A stretch of DNA of 64,000 nt from Cladophialophora immunda (lineage: Eukaryota; Ascomycota; Eurotiomycetes; Chaetothyriales; Herpotrichiellaceae), in the NCBI RefSeq assembly GCF_000835495.1, contig NW_015622547.1, positions 744,001-808,000 of the forward strand, read 5' to 3'. Each line of letters starts with the position of its first letter. Position 1 is the stretch's first letter. Made by a program: the position numbers and the translations under genes. The notes under the pieces were generated by a model. That model ran no database searches and was not told where the DNA came from. It saw only the letters and a list, made by a program, of their open reading frames with translations. Positions 1 to 10,708 of this stretch are shown here, piece by piece.

Positions 1-871
1 GTTCGGTAGAAGAAAGGGGTTGTGTTGTCTCTGTTGTAGACGCCTCAGACTCAGTATCCCCCTCCGCTTCTGAATGTGTTTCTCCCTCTTCCTCCTCCTC
101 TTCTTCGTCCTGCTCTTCTTCCTCCGTATCTCCCCCTTCCCTCTCATCGTGATCAAGGATCATGTCATCAGAGAAGTGATGATGTTGGGTACGGTCAATG
201 TTAATGACCATGCCGCCGTCATCGGACTCTTCTTGCTCGTTGTCAGAAATCTCGATGGCATCATCTACGGAATCTCCTGAGAGTATCGAAGGGTTCAGGG
301 GGCCGTCGCGTTCGCATATCCCGGGCTGCGACTCGTCAGAAGCGGCTGGACGGGGTGGTGCTGTGCGAAAACCCGTGGCGAGTCTGTTGTTCCCCAAGCC
401 CGCGGGGGCGGAGGCCATGATGCCGGCAGCATCGCTAGTCGACGATGTAACATCTTCTGGGCCCCCTTGACTTGGGACTCCCGCAGTGGTCTGAGAAGGC
501 GTATTGCCCATAGTGGGAGATTGCGGAGAGATTGAAGAATCAATGGTAGGAGAAGTTGCGGAGTTGACTTGACCTTTTTGTCTCGCTTCGCTCTTCAACC
601 CGACTGCAGCGGTTCTCGACTCACTCTCATCATCAGAGGATGTGAGTCGGGCCATCTGAGTTGGGGATGACGTCTTTGAGAGAGACAGGAACTCGTCCGG
701 AGTACAGGGAATTGCGGCTTTGAAACCCTGGAGGTCGCCATTTACGACGAGACTGCGGAGCGCAGCCAGAGACGCATCAAGTCGCAAAAAAATTGTAAAA
801 TGGAAAGTATGCCGGGAGGCTAGTCTATAATGGAATAGTGTATCTTTAATGACAACACCCCCTTTTCTCAT
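1..871 (-). CDS. Hypothetical acidic protein, 5' part (runs off left edge)
   Basis: An uninterrupted reading frame starts at ATG 871-869, with an in-frame TGA a few codons upstream, and stays open to the window edge: about 290 residues with no stop. The N-terminal 75 residues look folded (positively charged start, then a hydrophobic, Leu/Ala-rich stretch). The rest is low-complexity, rich in Ser, Thr, Pro, Asp and Glu, and ends in a nearly pure Glu/Asp run at about 70-135. I recognise no domain. Such a composition suits an intrinsically disordered nuclear or chromatin-associated protein, but that is inference. Introns inside the frame cannot be excluded. The 3' end is outside the window. Confidence 0.6.
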   Translation of the reverse strand, partial: MRKGGVVIKDTLFHYRLASRHTFHFTIFLRLDASLAALRSLVVNGDLQGFKAAIPCTPDEFLSLSKTSSPTQMARLTSSDDESESRTAAVGLKSEARQKGQVNSATSPTIDSSISPQSPTMGNTPSQTTAGVPSQGGPEDVTSSTSDAAGIMASAPAGLGNNRLATGFRTAPPRPAASDESQPGICERDGPLNPSILSGDSVDDAIEISDNEQEESDDGGMVINIDRTQHHHFSDDMILDHDEREGGDTEEEEQDEEEEEEEGETHSEAEGDTESEASTTETTQPLSSTE

Positions 872-1723
872 TCCAGCCTTTCAAGCAAACACCACCTCTA
901 TTACTCGAGAACGAAAAACCCAATTGCCATATACGGTTTGATCCTAGAGGGTGAGCGAAGGCTGCTTTTACCCGAGCTTTAACTGAGCGCCCCTGAGCGC
1001 CCCATGAGCAGCTCCTGGAGCTACAAAGAGGGGCCTAATCAGGCCATTTAGAGATTGGTTAAACCTGCCTCTCACGCCAGGGCATTGGCTTCAGATGATC
1101 CTCAGCGAACCTGGCGAGTCCCTGCTCCTGCGCTGCTGCCTAAAATTTCTTATGCACGGCGCTCTCGACTCCTAGCACCTAACGATGCAAAGAATTAATT
1201 GCTTCGGAGAGCTCCACGCCATTTGTCTTATCGACGCAGTCCTACTCAGTCTCAATTTAGGGCGCCGCTTCATCCAGACACCTCATATCCAACGTCTACG
1301 TACCTGGCATAGGGGAATGGTGTAAATTCATACGGTCGTCGACAAATGGCCTAATGTGAGATTGGACGGACCTAAATCTAGTCTCTCTGCAATTGGAGTG
1401 AATGCATCCTAGAGTGTTTCTCTAGTAGCAGAAACAGGAGGGCTTGAACTGGCCATTAAAAGAGATTATCGACTAAATGCTATATTATATCGCGAGTCTC
1501 ATATGCAGGGCGAGGTGGACGAGGGGGCGGCCGCATTTTCCGAGCCCAAGGCTCAGGTTTTCAGTTATGAAGACCAGGTCTTTTTGGCGGATAATCCTTT
1601 CCTGTAGGGCGACGGGATTGTTTTTTCTGCCTTTTCCTCCTGTTGATTGCGACCGCCAAACATGGCAACCCCGTTACCTGTCCAATTAAGGTTGGCGCTT
1701 TGAATCCTGCAACACCACAGGAT
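872..1723. other. Intergenic, contains a degenerate repeat
   Basis: No convincing coding frame. The left part holds one copy of an inverted dispersed repeat (listed separately). The rest is rich in short degenerate motifs and stops in all frames, like the remains of a mobile element. Confidence 0.5.
902..1170. repeat. Dispersed repeat, copy 1 (inverted partner near 17.3 kb)
   Basis: The reverse complement of 17190-17416 aligns along this segment. The best block is 902-964 against 17416-17357 (about 60 bases with few differences, including the shared core ATACGGTTTGAT). Weaker but collinear similarity continues to about 1170, including blocks around CCTGAGC, CTTCAGA and GAACCTGGC. No coding frame, terminal repeats or target-site duplication could be recognised. 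It could be the eroded end of a transposon or a solo repeat. Confidence 0.55.
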
Positions 1724-3088
1724 CTAAAGCCTCGCCACGCCCTGCACTGCCATGAACAGCGCTGTTTTTCCTTCATCCCTTTCGTGGACACTCATTCCAC
1801 TATCGATAAGAAAATTCACAACCACCGCGTTCCCACCTCTAGCCGCATAGTGTAGTACCGTCCTCCCGGTTCGATCTCGAATAGAAGTGTCTGCTCCAGA
1901 GCTGAGCAGTCTCTTCACAGACTCATATTGTCCTGCGAGAGCTGCCATATGGAGTGCTGTTCTTCCTTCATTATCGCTTTCGTGAAGACACATTTTGATA
2001 TCGGGAAGTAGATCCAGAATCGCCGTGCTCCCAGCGATGGACGCTAAATGCAGTATTGTCAACCCAGAGGCAGCTGTCCCAAAAGGATCTAGGCTGCTGT
2101 CGATCAGTTGGCGCACAGTCTTCACATTCCCCTTTGCTGATGATGATAATGTCGCTCCGTTGAACTTTTCGCTCGTGTCAGCTCCACCTTTGATGAGAAG
2201 TGACAGAATCCCTTCGTTCCATGTCTGGACTGCCCCGAATAACGCCGTCTCTCCGTTGCTTTCATCATTGATGTTTGCTCCATTTTCGATCAGTAGCGAC
2301 ACAATGTCCAAAGCCCCTCTCCGGACTCCTCGGTAGAGCGCTGTCTCTCCCTTAGCACACCTTCTGATCTCATCCCAGTACACTTGGTTCTCAGTGGCGC
2401 CCAGCAGATTTAGCGTTGCTTTATTTAATGTTGTCTCATTTCCCTTACTTCTTTCGTTAACCTTTGGCCCCAACTTGATCAGAGCCTTCATCTCCTAAAT
2501 GTCCCCGTGCAAGACTGCGTAGTGCAACATTGTATCGAGATCCAGTTCCATATCGACAAGCACTTTCATACTCGACACATCCCACGAAGGCTTCGACCAA
2601 TATATAGCCGTACTGAGGTTACCCAAGTTTGAAAGGAAGTTTATTAGACTCCAGCTGGGAAGTTGGAGGTCATTTCGGTCACATTCGTGGAGGCCAACTA
2701 GGAATAACATCGTATTGTGTATCGCTTCCTGAACAGAAATATTGTAGTCCGCGTATAGGAAACCTGAAGCGCAAGCGTCTGTGGACATACCTAATAGGGC
2801 GTAGATAATATCCCGCTGGTCGGAGGCTTCGCTGGCACCAAATTTTGCCAATAATGTCCGAAGGTCTCGCTTCTGCGTCCACCAGGAGCTATTTCGTGAA
2901 GCACCAGGCATAATATCTAAGACGGCCTGACAGTGAGGATTTGGTGTGACTCCGGTGAAGTGGGAGGCAAGAACAAAAGTTTTTGCTGGGATGGACTTGG
3001 ATCCGCAAACGACGTCTGCAATTCGTGCGTTGGCAACTTCCAGACACGTCTCCCAGGCGTCTTGAGCCAGAGAGCGGGATCTGGGCAC
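1724..3088 (-). pseudogene. Relic of a HET-domain/ankyrin-repeat gene
   Basis: The upstream frame (3088-2498) reads like the C-terminal half of a fungal heterokaryon-incompatibility (HET) domain: a stretch ending VVCGSKSIPAKTF, then RDIIYALLGM and the ADYNISVQEAI block usual after the HET core. It runs in the same frame, past one TAG codon at 2497-2495, into about 250 residues of ankyrin repeats (recurring TALHMAALAG and LLSSGADTS motifs). The TAG falls inside an ankyrin repeat (LHYAVLHGDI-stop-EMKALIKLG), so it interrupts what was one protein. The N-terminal HET half is missing; the frame opens just after a TGA and has no ATG. Family members act in non-self recognition. CAG to TAG is the kind of C-to-T change left by repeat-induced point mutation. 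Confidence 0.7.
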
Positions 3089-3100
3089 TGTATTTCCAGA

Positions 3101-4287
3101 TCATCTCTCGTTCAGGAGAAGACGCAGCACGCGTAGGGAGTTCCAGAGTAGCATGGCGGCCAGACTTGGGCACTGATGATTGTAGCTATCGGTTTGTGCC
3201 CCGCATCTCTGACCGCTTGCAAGTTTGACCTCGAACAGGAAATCGGGATGTTGCCTCATATCGTCAAGAAGGAGCTGTGCTTTCCGATCCATGCTCTGGG
3301 CTCGGATGATAACCATGGAGGCGTCATCGCAAATCCCCCATTGTAAATCTACATGTAGGTTAATAAAATCCTCTATGACAATTTGAAAGCGGAGACGAGG
3401 GCTTGAGACTGATCCCCTCTCTATCGATCGATGTGAAGGATCGGTTTAAATCCCAGGCAACGCCATTCTCTGATGCAGAGAATATAAAATCAGACAAGTC
3501 AATAAAAGGAGAAACAGCTGTTTGCCAATGTCCGTGGAGAGCAGTGCGCGATTCCGTGTGGTCAGAATGGTATCGGATCCAAGGATATGCTCCGTCCAGG
3601 CCTGTGTTGAAGCCTCGATGTCGCCTGAATTGGCTTCGAGTAATGCAAGGAGCAAGACCGAAACGACGATATTAGCCGACTTCACACTTTCACTGTTTTG
3701 CAATCTTTTTGCGCTTTCTATCAAGGTGAGCCCGTATTTTGTGCCTGCCCACTGGCCGAGCACGGGCTGTCCAAGTTTCGCCGTCAGCCCGGGCAGTGCA
3801 ACGGCCTCTAACGACGTCCGTAGTGATTCGTCTGTGGTGGCGGTGCCATAATAACCAGGCAAGAATTGGAAATGGCTGCCAACAAGTTCGCTCCGTTAAC
3901 AGACAATAGACCGCAGCGTTTCGTGATATAGTCTCTCGTACGGTGACTTTGTCCAGCTTTGGCATGACCCTCTGTTCATGCTGCGCGCCGGTGTTGTATC
4001 CTGGCGAAGTCTTGACCCTGGTTGTGCCGCTGCATTGCGTTTGCTTTTGATTCGGTGCTTGGTTCTGCTGGTCATGCCTTTCGATAGTCATGGTTGTCAG
4101 GCAGCCCGTGCAATTCTTATGGGCTCCTTTGCATTGACCACAACTGGGGCGCTCTTTATCATACTGGAGAGAAAGTTATTGCGTTACACAACTATCCGCA
4201 AGCCAGGGAATTATATCTTAATTATATCTTAATAGGTCTCGAGCGGCAACGCTGGCATGCTTTCGAAGGTTGTCCGCAGTAAACAAT
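3101..4287 (-). pseudogene. Relic of a Zn2Cys6 transcription factor
   Basis: The pieces line up with a normal fungal zinc-cluster regulator. At 4287-4228 it reads VYCGQPSKACQRCRSRPIK, closely like the intact gene at 15.9 kb. After an intron-like gap, ERPSCGQCKGAHKNC follows at about 4160. The middle homology region is at 3862-3449 (ALLEANSGDIEAS..AWTEHI..STDIGKQLF), and a C-terminal segment ends WNSLRVLRLLLNE at 3101. Defects seen: the initiator position reads ATT (4287-4285); the donor after PIK reads AT where GT is expected; the third zinc cysteine is TAT (Tyr); a frameshift lies near 3885; an in-frame TAA is at 3448-3446. Four of these five are simple to explain, and three are C-to-T or G-to-A changes. 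Confidence 0.72.
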
Positions 4288-5115
4288 GCCTTGGTTGTGG
4301 TGGAAGCCAAGATTTCAACCCAGTTCTAGTTAGTCATGCACAGCTAGAGCAGCGCTAAAACGATGAATCTAAATCCTAGGAAGACCTGAGTTTGGACGGT
4401 TTGCATCTTCGTGATGGTGACGACATCTAGAACAGGGTGACTTGCTGTGAGAATAGTCTCATGTACGAGAGCGTGGAAGATTGTAAGCGAAACAAGATTC
4501 GCCTACAGCCACGTCACCAAAATTCTCTGTGGTTGAAACTGGACTGCCGCTGTAGTGCTCGTACTGACCAGCACCATACTCGTGTTGCGGACAGGGCAAA
4601 TTCATATAATGAAAGACTAACTCCAGTTGGAATCATAGGGGTCCGCACCTAGTCGAGTCCCAGTAACCTCCTTAGGCAAGAGTACGTGGCTGATCAGAGG
4701 CTCAACGCAAATTCACGCAAGCGTTAAACTTGTCTAGCCGAATGTGGTATTTCACATCGCCGGAGCTGAGCGCTTTGTGGATCTCGGCACTGTTTGCACT
4801 CGAGCTCCACGGGACTGTTGCGCACTGAACACGAGTTCGTGCCCAAGATAGGATTCCCGCTCATACCGAGTCAGGATCCTCAGAAGATGCTGAGTCTTGC
4901 GGGGGTATGCGACGTAGCATCAATACTCGATGACGCAGCACGTAACATGCAACCAAAGGCAGGAAACTGCTCTTAAGACCCGCACGGCTCAGCCATGGAA
5001 CAAGTATTTAAACGCCTAAATACCTTGATCATTAACTGAGCAGCCCATTCTCCTCTTTCCCAGGAAACCTCTTGGTCTCGCAAAGCTAAAATTCGATTCG
5101 ACGATCAAACCAGCC
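4288..5115. other. Intergenic, nothing recognised
   Basis: Only short frames without coding character. Presumably holds the promoter of the small gene that starts at 5116. Confidence 0.5.
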
Positions 5116-5691
5116 ATGGGTATCATAAAGACGGCTATGATGAGTGGTGCCGCCATGTATGGCATCAAGCAACTAGCTAAGTATGGCCGACAGCCTCTGA
5201 ACTTCGTGCTTGAGAAGCCATGCTGACATATACCGTCAACCAGAACGCAAGAGCACCGACAGTCCCGCACGACTAATGACAGCCAGCAAAACACCTCACA
5301 ACGACGCGAGCTGTACGACCCGGAATATGTCGCATGGCAGGAGTGGAAAAGCCAACAGAATGCCGGCTCTAACTCAGGCCCAGGTCAGTGGGAAAATCCT
5401 CAAAACCAGGGACAACGAAGACTCCTCACCGACGGTGAGACGGGGGAACCAAGATATTTTTCCTCTTTTGAATACGACAGAGGCCAACCCGGAAGTCAGT
5501 ATCAGTATGAAAGGGCAGAGCTTCGTCCACAGCGAGATGTTGTGACTGCCGCTAATGGGGCCTCGACAACCCAGTCCAACCATTCTGGAGGCTTCGACAT
5601 TACTCCTCTGTTGGGAAAAGGCATGGATTTGGTGCAGTCAGGAGGAAAGGGCGGCAAAGGAGACTTTTTGGATAAGTTTTTGAGCAAGTAG
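5116..5691 (+). CDS. Small hypothetical protein with Gly-rich C-terminus
   Basis: Two exons: 5116-5180 and 5244-5691. The intron (5181-5243) has donor GTATGG, branch point CTGAC and acceptor CCAG; joining keeps the frame and gives 170 residues. The N-terminus (MGIIKTAMMSGAAMYGIKQL) is a short small-residue-rich amphipathic segment of the kind found in a widespread group of small uncharacterised mould proteins. A hydrophilic middle rich in Gln, Asn, Tyr and Glu follows (ELYDPEYVAWQEW near residue 45), and the end is Gly/Lys-rich with FLDKFLSK at the stop. No catalytic motif is visible. Membrane association of the N-terminus is possible but unproven. It stands alone between the relic genes and the DUF7702-type gene. 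Confidence 0.65.
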
Positions 5692-6404
5692 AGGGTACCA
5701 GAAGGCGCATTAATGCCACTACCGTAGCTTGAACACCTCTCGCCGAGGTGTGGTCGGGGACGTCCACTCGTTTCTACTAGAAATTCAAATAGCTTCTTGT
5801 TCTCCTTATTGTCACGCTGCATGAAAGCCTCTTCTTTCATCCTTTATTGCCTCGTGAATACTTGTATATGCGAGAGAAACATTGGCTACTATGTATACCA
5901 GCTGACTGGAGTGGCTTCATAGAGATCCGCTTCATTCCACACAGGCAAAGATCATTTAGGGAAATGGCCGCGCCGCAGGTTGTCCCCTCAATGCCCACTT
6001 TCGGGCACAATTGCTGGGCTGTAGGGGTTATTGATCAGTCTTTGGCAGCCGATTCTTCACGCCTGGATTTTTTTTTTGGCCTGGCCACGATCCCTCCCGG
6101 GGAGAAGAAGGGGGCCAAGAACTGTGCACATACCTAGTTTCGGATTTGTATGAGAATGATTTGGTGGAGTTGCCCTGCCATATTTCTCGCAGAAATCCTC
6201 ACGTACGAGCATATTAGAGCGCGTTCAGTTCAGCACAGCAGGTCCAGAGGAACATGACCACCGAGCTATTACCAGTCATGGCTTAATTGTGATCGTATTA
6301 CGGAGGTCTGCTAAAAGTTACATCACCAAAGAGGAAAGACTCTTATCCCTGGCCAGGCTGGCCTCTTCTCCTGCTTGCTCCTGCGTCATATGCTCCCGCG
6401 GTTC
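5692..6404. other. Intergenic, nothing recognised
   Basis: 3' flanks of two converging genes. No frame with coding character on either strand. Confidence 0.5.
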
Positions 6405-7414
6405 TCAAACTCTCCCTGGTGGAGCCTGTGAGGCCATCGGGACGGCTCCTCGAGAATTTCTTGCTGTGCCACGTCGGTTTTCTGGCCTTTTGCCGGCCTT
6501 TGCATCAACACTAAATAATACTGCCGCAGCAAGTGAAAGCAATCCTAGCTTGCCACCGTTGAAGTCACCGCGCCCAAAGCGGTAGGCTAGTACGTCCCCT
6601 TGCCCGACCATATGCGTCGGCACCGCTGGAAGTCTGAGTCCAGTCGCAACGTATAAAAGCACAACAATCATCTCTTCCAAGACTTCCATGAACAATGAGA
6701 TGGTGACCGCCTGGGCCGACCCATTCCCAGGTGTGAAATCGACATTATGACCGAATGTAGCGACCAGAGCGTATATTAGCCGTACCAGGATGAACGGTAA
6801 TGCCAAGGCGACAGCAATCATAAGCGTCCGGCCCTCTCCGCGTTCCATCTTTTGGGCCACAACAGATGCGCCAAGGCACAAAATACACAGGAGGGCGAAT
6901 ACAGTCGTGAATAGGATGACTCCAACCTTGACGGAAGTGTCGTCGTCAATTGAGCTCGGAGATTTCGCATTTGTCGCTCCGACAATACAGAGGATCAGGC
7001 CAACAGCCGCGGGAATTTGGACCAGCTTGAGCACGATGAGGGAGAAGATTGTATTGTATGGTTGTCGTAGAAGGCCGTAATATCTGGCAGAAGTTAGTGG
7101 ATTTTTGGGAAACAAACAGCCACGACTCACGTCCTGGCCATGAGACCCAACGAGGCAAGTAAAAGCGGAGACAGACCCAGCACTGAGCATATCAACGCAG
7201 TCGTGCTGGCTCCATGTGAGGTTGGTTTCGAAATCAAAACGAGCTGCGCCGCGGAGCCCACGATCCGAACTGTGCAGAAGATGGTGAGATAGATCCAGCC
7301 CGAGCCTTTGGTAAATCCATGTCTGAAGGCCACAAACAGACTGGAAAAGAGCGCTGGAGTATAATAGACAAGTTTCCAGACAGCAACGCCGTCAGTGTAG
7401 GTGAATTTGCTCAT
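6405..7414 (-). CDS. DUF7702-like multi-pass membrane protein
   Basis: Two exons: 7414-7131 and 7083-6405. The 47-nt intron has donor GTGAGT and acceptor CCAG; the joined product is 320 residues. It matches a fungal integral-membrane family by its landmarks: an N-terminal helix, then FRHGFTKGSGWIYL, IFCTVRIVGSAAQL, and GLSPLLLASLGLMART-YYGLLRQP spanning the splice site. About seven hydrophobic segments follow one another to residue 245, with an acidic pair (VLEEM) in the last helix. The C-terminal 60 residues are hydrophilic and Arg/Ala-rich. The family has no established reaction; some members lie next to secondary-metabolism genes. Here its neighbour across a shared upstream region is another membrane protein (RTA1-like). 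Confidence 0.78.
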
Positions 7415-8338
7415 GTCGAGGAACTGTTGGAACTGTTCAGAATGCTATGAGATAGGGAGTGTGAAGAAGTTGCCATCCTTCGAGGGAAATTAAAGTCATC
7501 TGGTTGCTTTATACATCAGCCTTCAGAGTACTATTCCACCGGTCTTGTCGTCACACTATTAAGACCATAACCGTTATTTCTTCCAACTTAGGTGCGCAAT
7601 TCGGCAGATTCGTCATAGGACACATTTGAAAAGATTGGCTCTTATTATCAGCCAAATCCCAACCTCGTTCTCGTCGGCCCTTTCCTAGTCTTAGCTTCAG
7701 CCAGGATGTCGGGCCCACCGACGATTTAAATTCCGAGTTTGGATGGGCTCAGCCAAACCAGGCTAGGGTCTATCATGCGAGGAGTCGTCAGAGAAAAAAT
7801 CGCACCAATCGCTTTTTAATTGAAGCGTAAGCCAAGATCCAATCAAGATCCAACCAATCATGCCGGCGAGGCGCCTTCCGATATTGGTAAGAAAATCGCC
7901 GATCCAGAACCGCGCTTGATATTCCCCTTTGCAGAGAGCTCCATGAGACTGAGCTTCACTTGTGGAACGCTACATCTGCTGCTTGGCAGAAGCCTCAGCC
8001 GCGACAATGGCAGGATTGAATTGAAAAAGCGGTGCTTGCTCAGCCTGGTCAAGGACGCACATGCTTGTTCCGCACTCGGTATCCCTCTCGTTTTGACAAA
8101 TCTACAGCTGACAACGAGGGTCGTTAGGTGAACACAAAATGCCGCAGTCTGAGATTCGTTGCTTCTATTCGGCTGTATATAGTAGGCTCCTCCTGCACAG
8201 AGTTATTTTGCAAGAGTTCCTGGTACTTGTTATCATCTCAAATAAGGGAGAAGAGCAGAACAACATACAGAACCTCTACCGGCTCAACCATCAAAATACC
8301 TGACCGCTCCTGACGACTTTTTGTGCAAGTTACCCATC
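7415..8338. other. Divergent promoter region between two membrane-protein genes
   Basis: Lies between the start codons of the DUF7702-like gene (leftward) and the RTA1-like gene (rightward). No frame of its own. It could carry shared control sites; no clear motif was picked out. Confidence 0.5.
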
Positions 8339-9369
8339 ATGTTTTCTGCCATCTGCCTATGTATGTGTTAGGCGCAATTCAAGCAGACCGACCCTTGACT
8401 GACATCGAACAGCTCCTACCGACCCGAAAAACCAATGGAGCTATTGTCCGTCCGTGGCGGCGGCGGCAGTCTTTGCCATAATATTCCTGCTGACGACTTT
8501 GATTCACGTCTTCCAGGCTTTTCGATTTCGCCAGTGGTTCTGCTTGGTCGTGTTCGTGGGCGCACTCTGGGAAACGGCTGCCTACGTCTTTCGCATTCTC
8601 TCAGCCAGGCATCCCACGCAAAAAGGATCCTATGATGCTTCTTTCCTGCTGATTCTGCTCGCCCCAATCTGTATCAACGCGTTTGATTACATGATCACAT
8701 CACGAATTGTCAAGATCTTCCTTCCGCAGGGACGAGTTCTAGGCCTAAAGGGGTCAATTCTGGGTAAATTGTTTGTTTGTTTTGATATAATGTGAGGGTT
8801 CTCCTTTTGTCGACCGACTGATGTAGACAACATCTAACAATCGCGGCAGTTCATTTCTCGTCCAGATAGGCGGTGGTTTACTCTCACTCTCAAAGACACC
8901 AAAGACGGCGAAACGAGGCCTTCACATCGTAACAGCAGGTGTTCTCTTCCAAGAAGCACTGATCATCTACTTTTTCTGTCTGACGATGCGTTTGATATCC
9001 AAGCTCAAAAGGCACATGCCTCCAACTATCACCTACCGGCGGGCAAGACTGCAAGTAAATGCCGTTCAGTTGTCTCTGCTGCTCATCTCGGTACGCCCCA
9101 ACTTTGCCTTGGAGGCACTCTCAGACACTATTAACATGAATATCCTACAGTACAGAATCATCTACCGGCTTGTTGAATTTACAGCTCCCGAGGGCGGTTC
9201 TCGAAGCAAATACATCGAAGATCACGAGTGGTTGGTCTATGTTTTTGACGCCGCTCCTATGTTTCTTACGTTATTGTTGATGAACTTCATCCATCCGGGA
9301 AAACTTCTCGGTCTGTCGTCTAAGCAATACGACTGCTTCCCACTTCGAACGAGGCAAGACGGCCACTAA
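8339..9369 (+). CDS. RTA1-like seven-helix membrane protein
   Basis: Four exons: 8339-8360, 8413-8791, 8850-9090 and 9151-9369. All junctions are GT-AG and in frame; the product is 286 residues. The first exon codes for only seven residues and one base. RTA1-family landmarks are present in order: YCPSVAAAAVF entering helix 1, FRFRQW..., GALWETAAYVFRIL, LLAPICINAFDYM, the charged G-RVLG loop, FDII-SFLVQIGGGLL across an intron, the YRIIYRLVEF motif before the extracellular loop, and EWLVYVFDAAPMFL followed by NFIHPGKLL. The family includes yeast Rta1 and Rsb1, linked to resistance to aminocholesterol or to sphingoid-base export, so a stress or lipid-handling role in the plasma membrane is plausible. 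The substrate is unknown. Confidence 0.85.
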
Positions 9370-10600
9370 TGGACTTTCGAGCAACCGATAACACGATAAC
9401 AAAATCACGAAACGGAATTCCTGGAGACAATCAATTCGAGTAATCGAAGATGAGAAATAGATAGTTGGTCGGGAAGATGGTGTCTGAATAGACATAGACA
9501 TACTTGGGGTTGTTATACCAAGATGTATATCTCTCCTTGGCCTCATTCTTTAATGAAGGTGAAGGCCAAAATGATCTGCCTCCTCTTCCTAGTGAACTGG
9601 GGCGAGGCTACTAGCCATGGGCGTCAACTCGTACGGCAGTGAGCATGGCCTCTCACACAGCACACACAAGCAAAACAAAGGTCTCTCTATTGGTAACTTG
9701 GTTGATTGATTGTATGTCTATGAATGTTGTCCCCTGAGGACTTGTCTAAGAAGAAGAAGAACCCTAGACTAGTGTCAAAACCCTAGTCAACTATCCACCA
9801 CTTCAAACTTCTCCCATTACACTAGTGATCCCATGCTGTTGGATTGCTTGTTCAGATTCATCATAGTATTCTTTGCTGTGGAAATGTACGGCCGGTCAGC
9901 CAATGGTAGAAAGCTTCTTACAACTTCTTCATAATCATCGGACACATTGACGTTGCCAAGTGTGAGAAACATATGAAGGCTTCATATGGAGAAAGGTTGC
10001 TCCATATTAGAAACAAAACGGGTTTGAAATTGGTAATTTTGTTGGTTTCCCTAATTAGGTTTTTATCTTTCAGTGCGGCTTAGACAACGGCACAAATCTC
10101 TGAGTTCCTTGAAGAGATAAATTTTATTGGTCATAAGCCTGCATTGAGAGTGCCTTGCCGTGCCCCTAGCACAAGCCCGAAATGCTGAATCTGAGCCACA
10201 GTACATACCAAGTAGTGTGCGGTATCAGATACGTGACGTGTATGACTCGTGACGGCAGACGGGCCAGGAGACCAAATCACATGTCGTCGTGCGATACGGG
10301 GTTTGAGGACGCCTTTTACATTGCACATCATCAGCTCTAACCTAACCTGCCCTTTCGTATGAGTGACGGTTGCAGATTGAACCGTCGTTGCGTCCAAATC
10401 TCGGCTTAAAATGCCTCCACTGACGAAGAGATAGCCCTTTTAAGTATGTTGATCGGGAGAGGGGTTCTGATACGCCAAAACATGTCTGAACCCAACTTAG
10501 CCGTTTCAAAATCTCTGGTGTAAAAATTCCCTTTAAAGATCAGGAGCAATATGCCGAATGAACATATAAATCTACGTATAAGACGATATTCTCAATTGTG
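9370..10600. other. Intergenic, AT-rich, one perfect small palindrome
   Basis: No coding character. Contains a 9-bp perfect inverted repeat listed separately. The right end leads into the trinucleotide tract before the reductase gene. Confidence 0.5.
9970..9988. repeat. Perfect inverted repeat, 9-bp arms with 1-nt spacer
   Basis: CATATGAAG-G-CTTCATATG. It could form a tight hairpin or be a dimeric protein-binding site; it is not next to a start codon. Confidence 0.6.
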
Positions 10601-10668
10601 CAACAACAACAACGACGACGACGACAACAACGACGACAACAACGACGACAACAACGACGACAACAACG

Positions 10669-10706
<38 letters not shown>
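10601..10706 (+). repeat. CAA/CGA(GAC) trinucleotide microsatellite
   Basis: A tract of about 105 bases made only of CAA-, GAC- and CAACGAC-type units, settling into a regular ACGACA hexamer at its right end. It ends one base before the ATG of the reductase gene, so it forms the immediate 5' leader or core promoter. No in-frame ATG lies within it. Confidence 0.9.
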
Positions 10707-10707
<1 letters not shown>

Positions 10708-10708
<1 letters not shown>

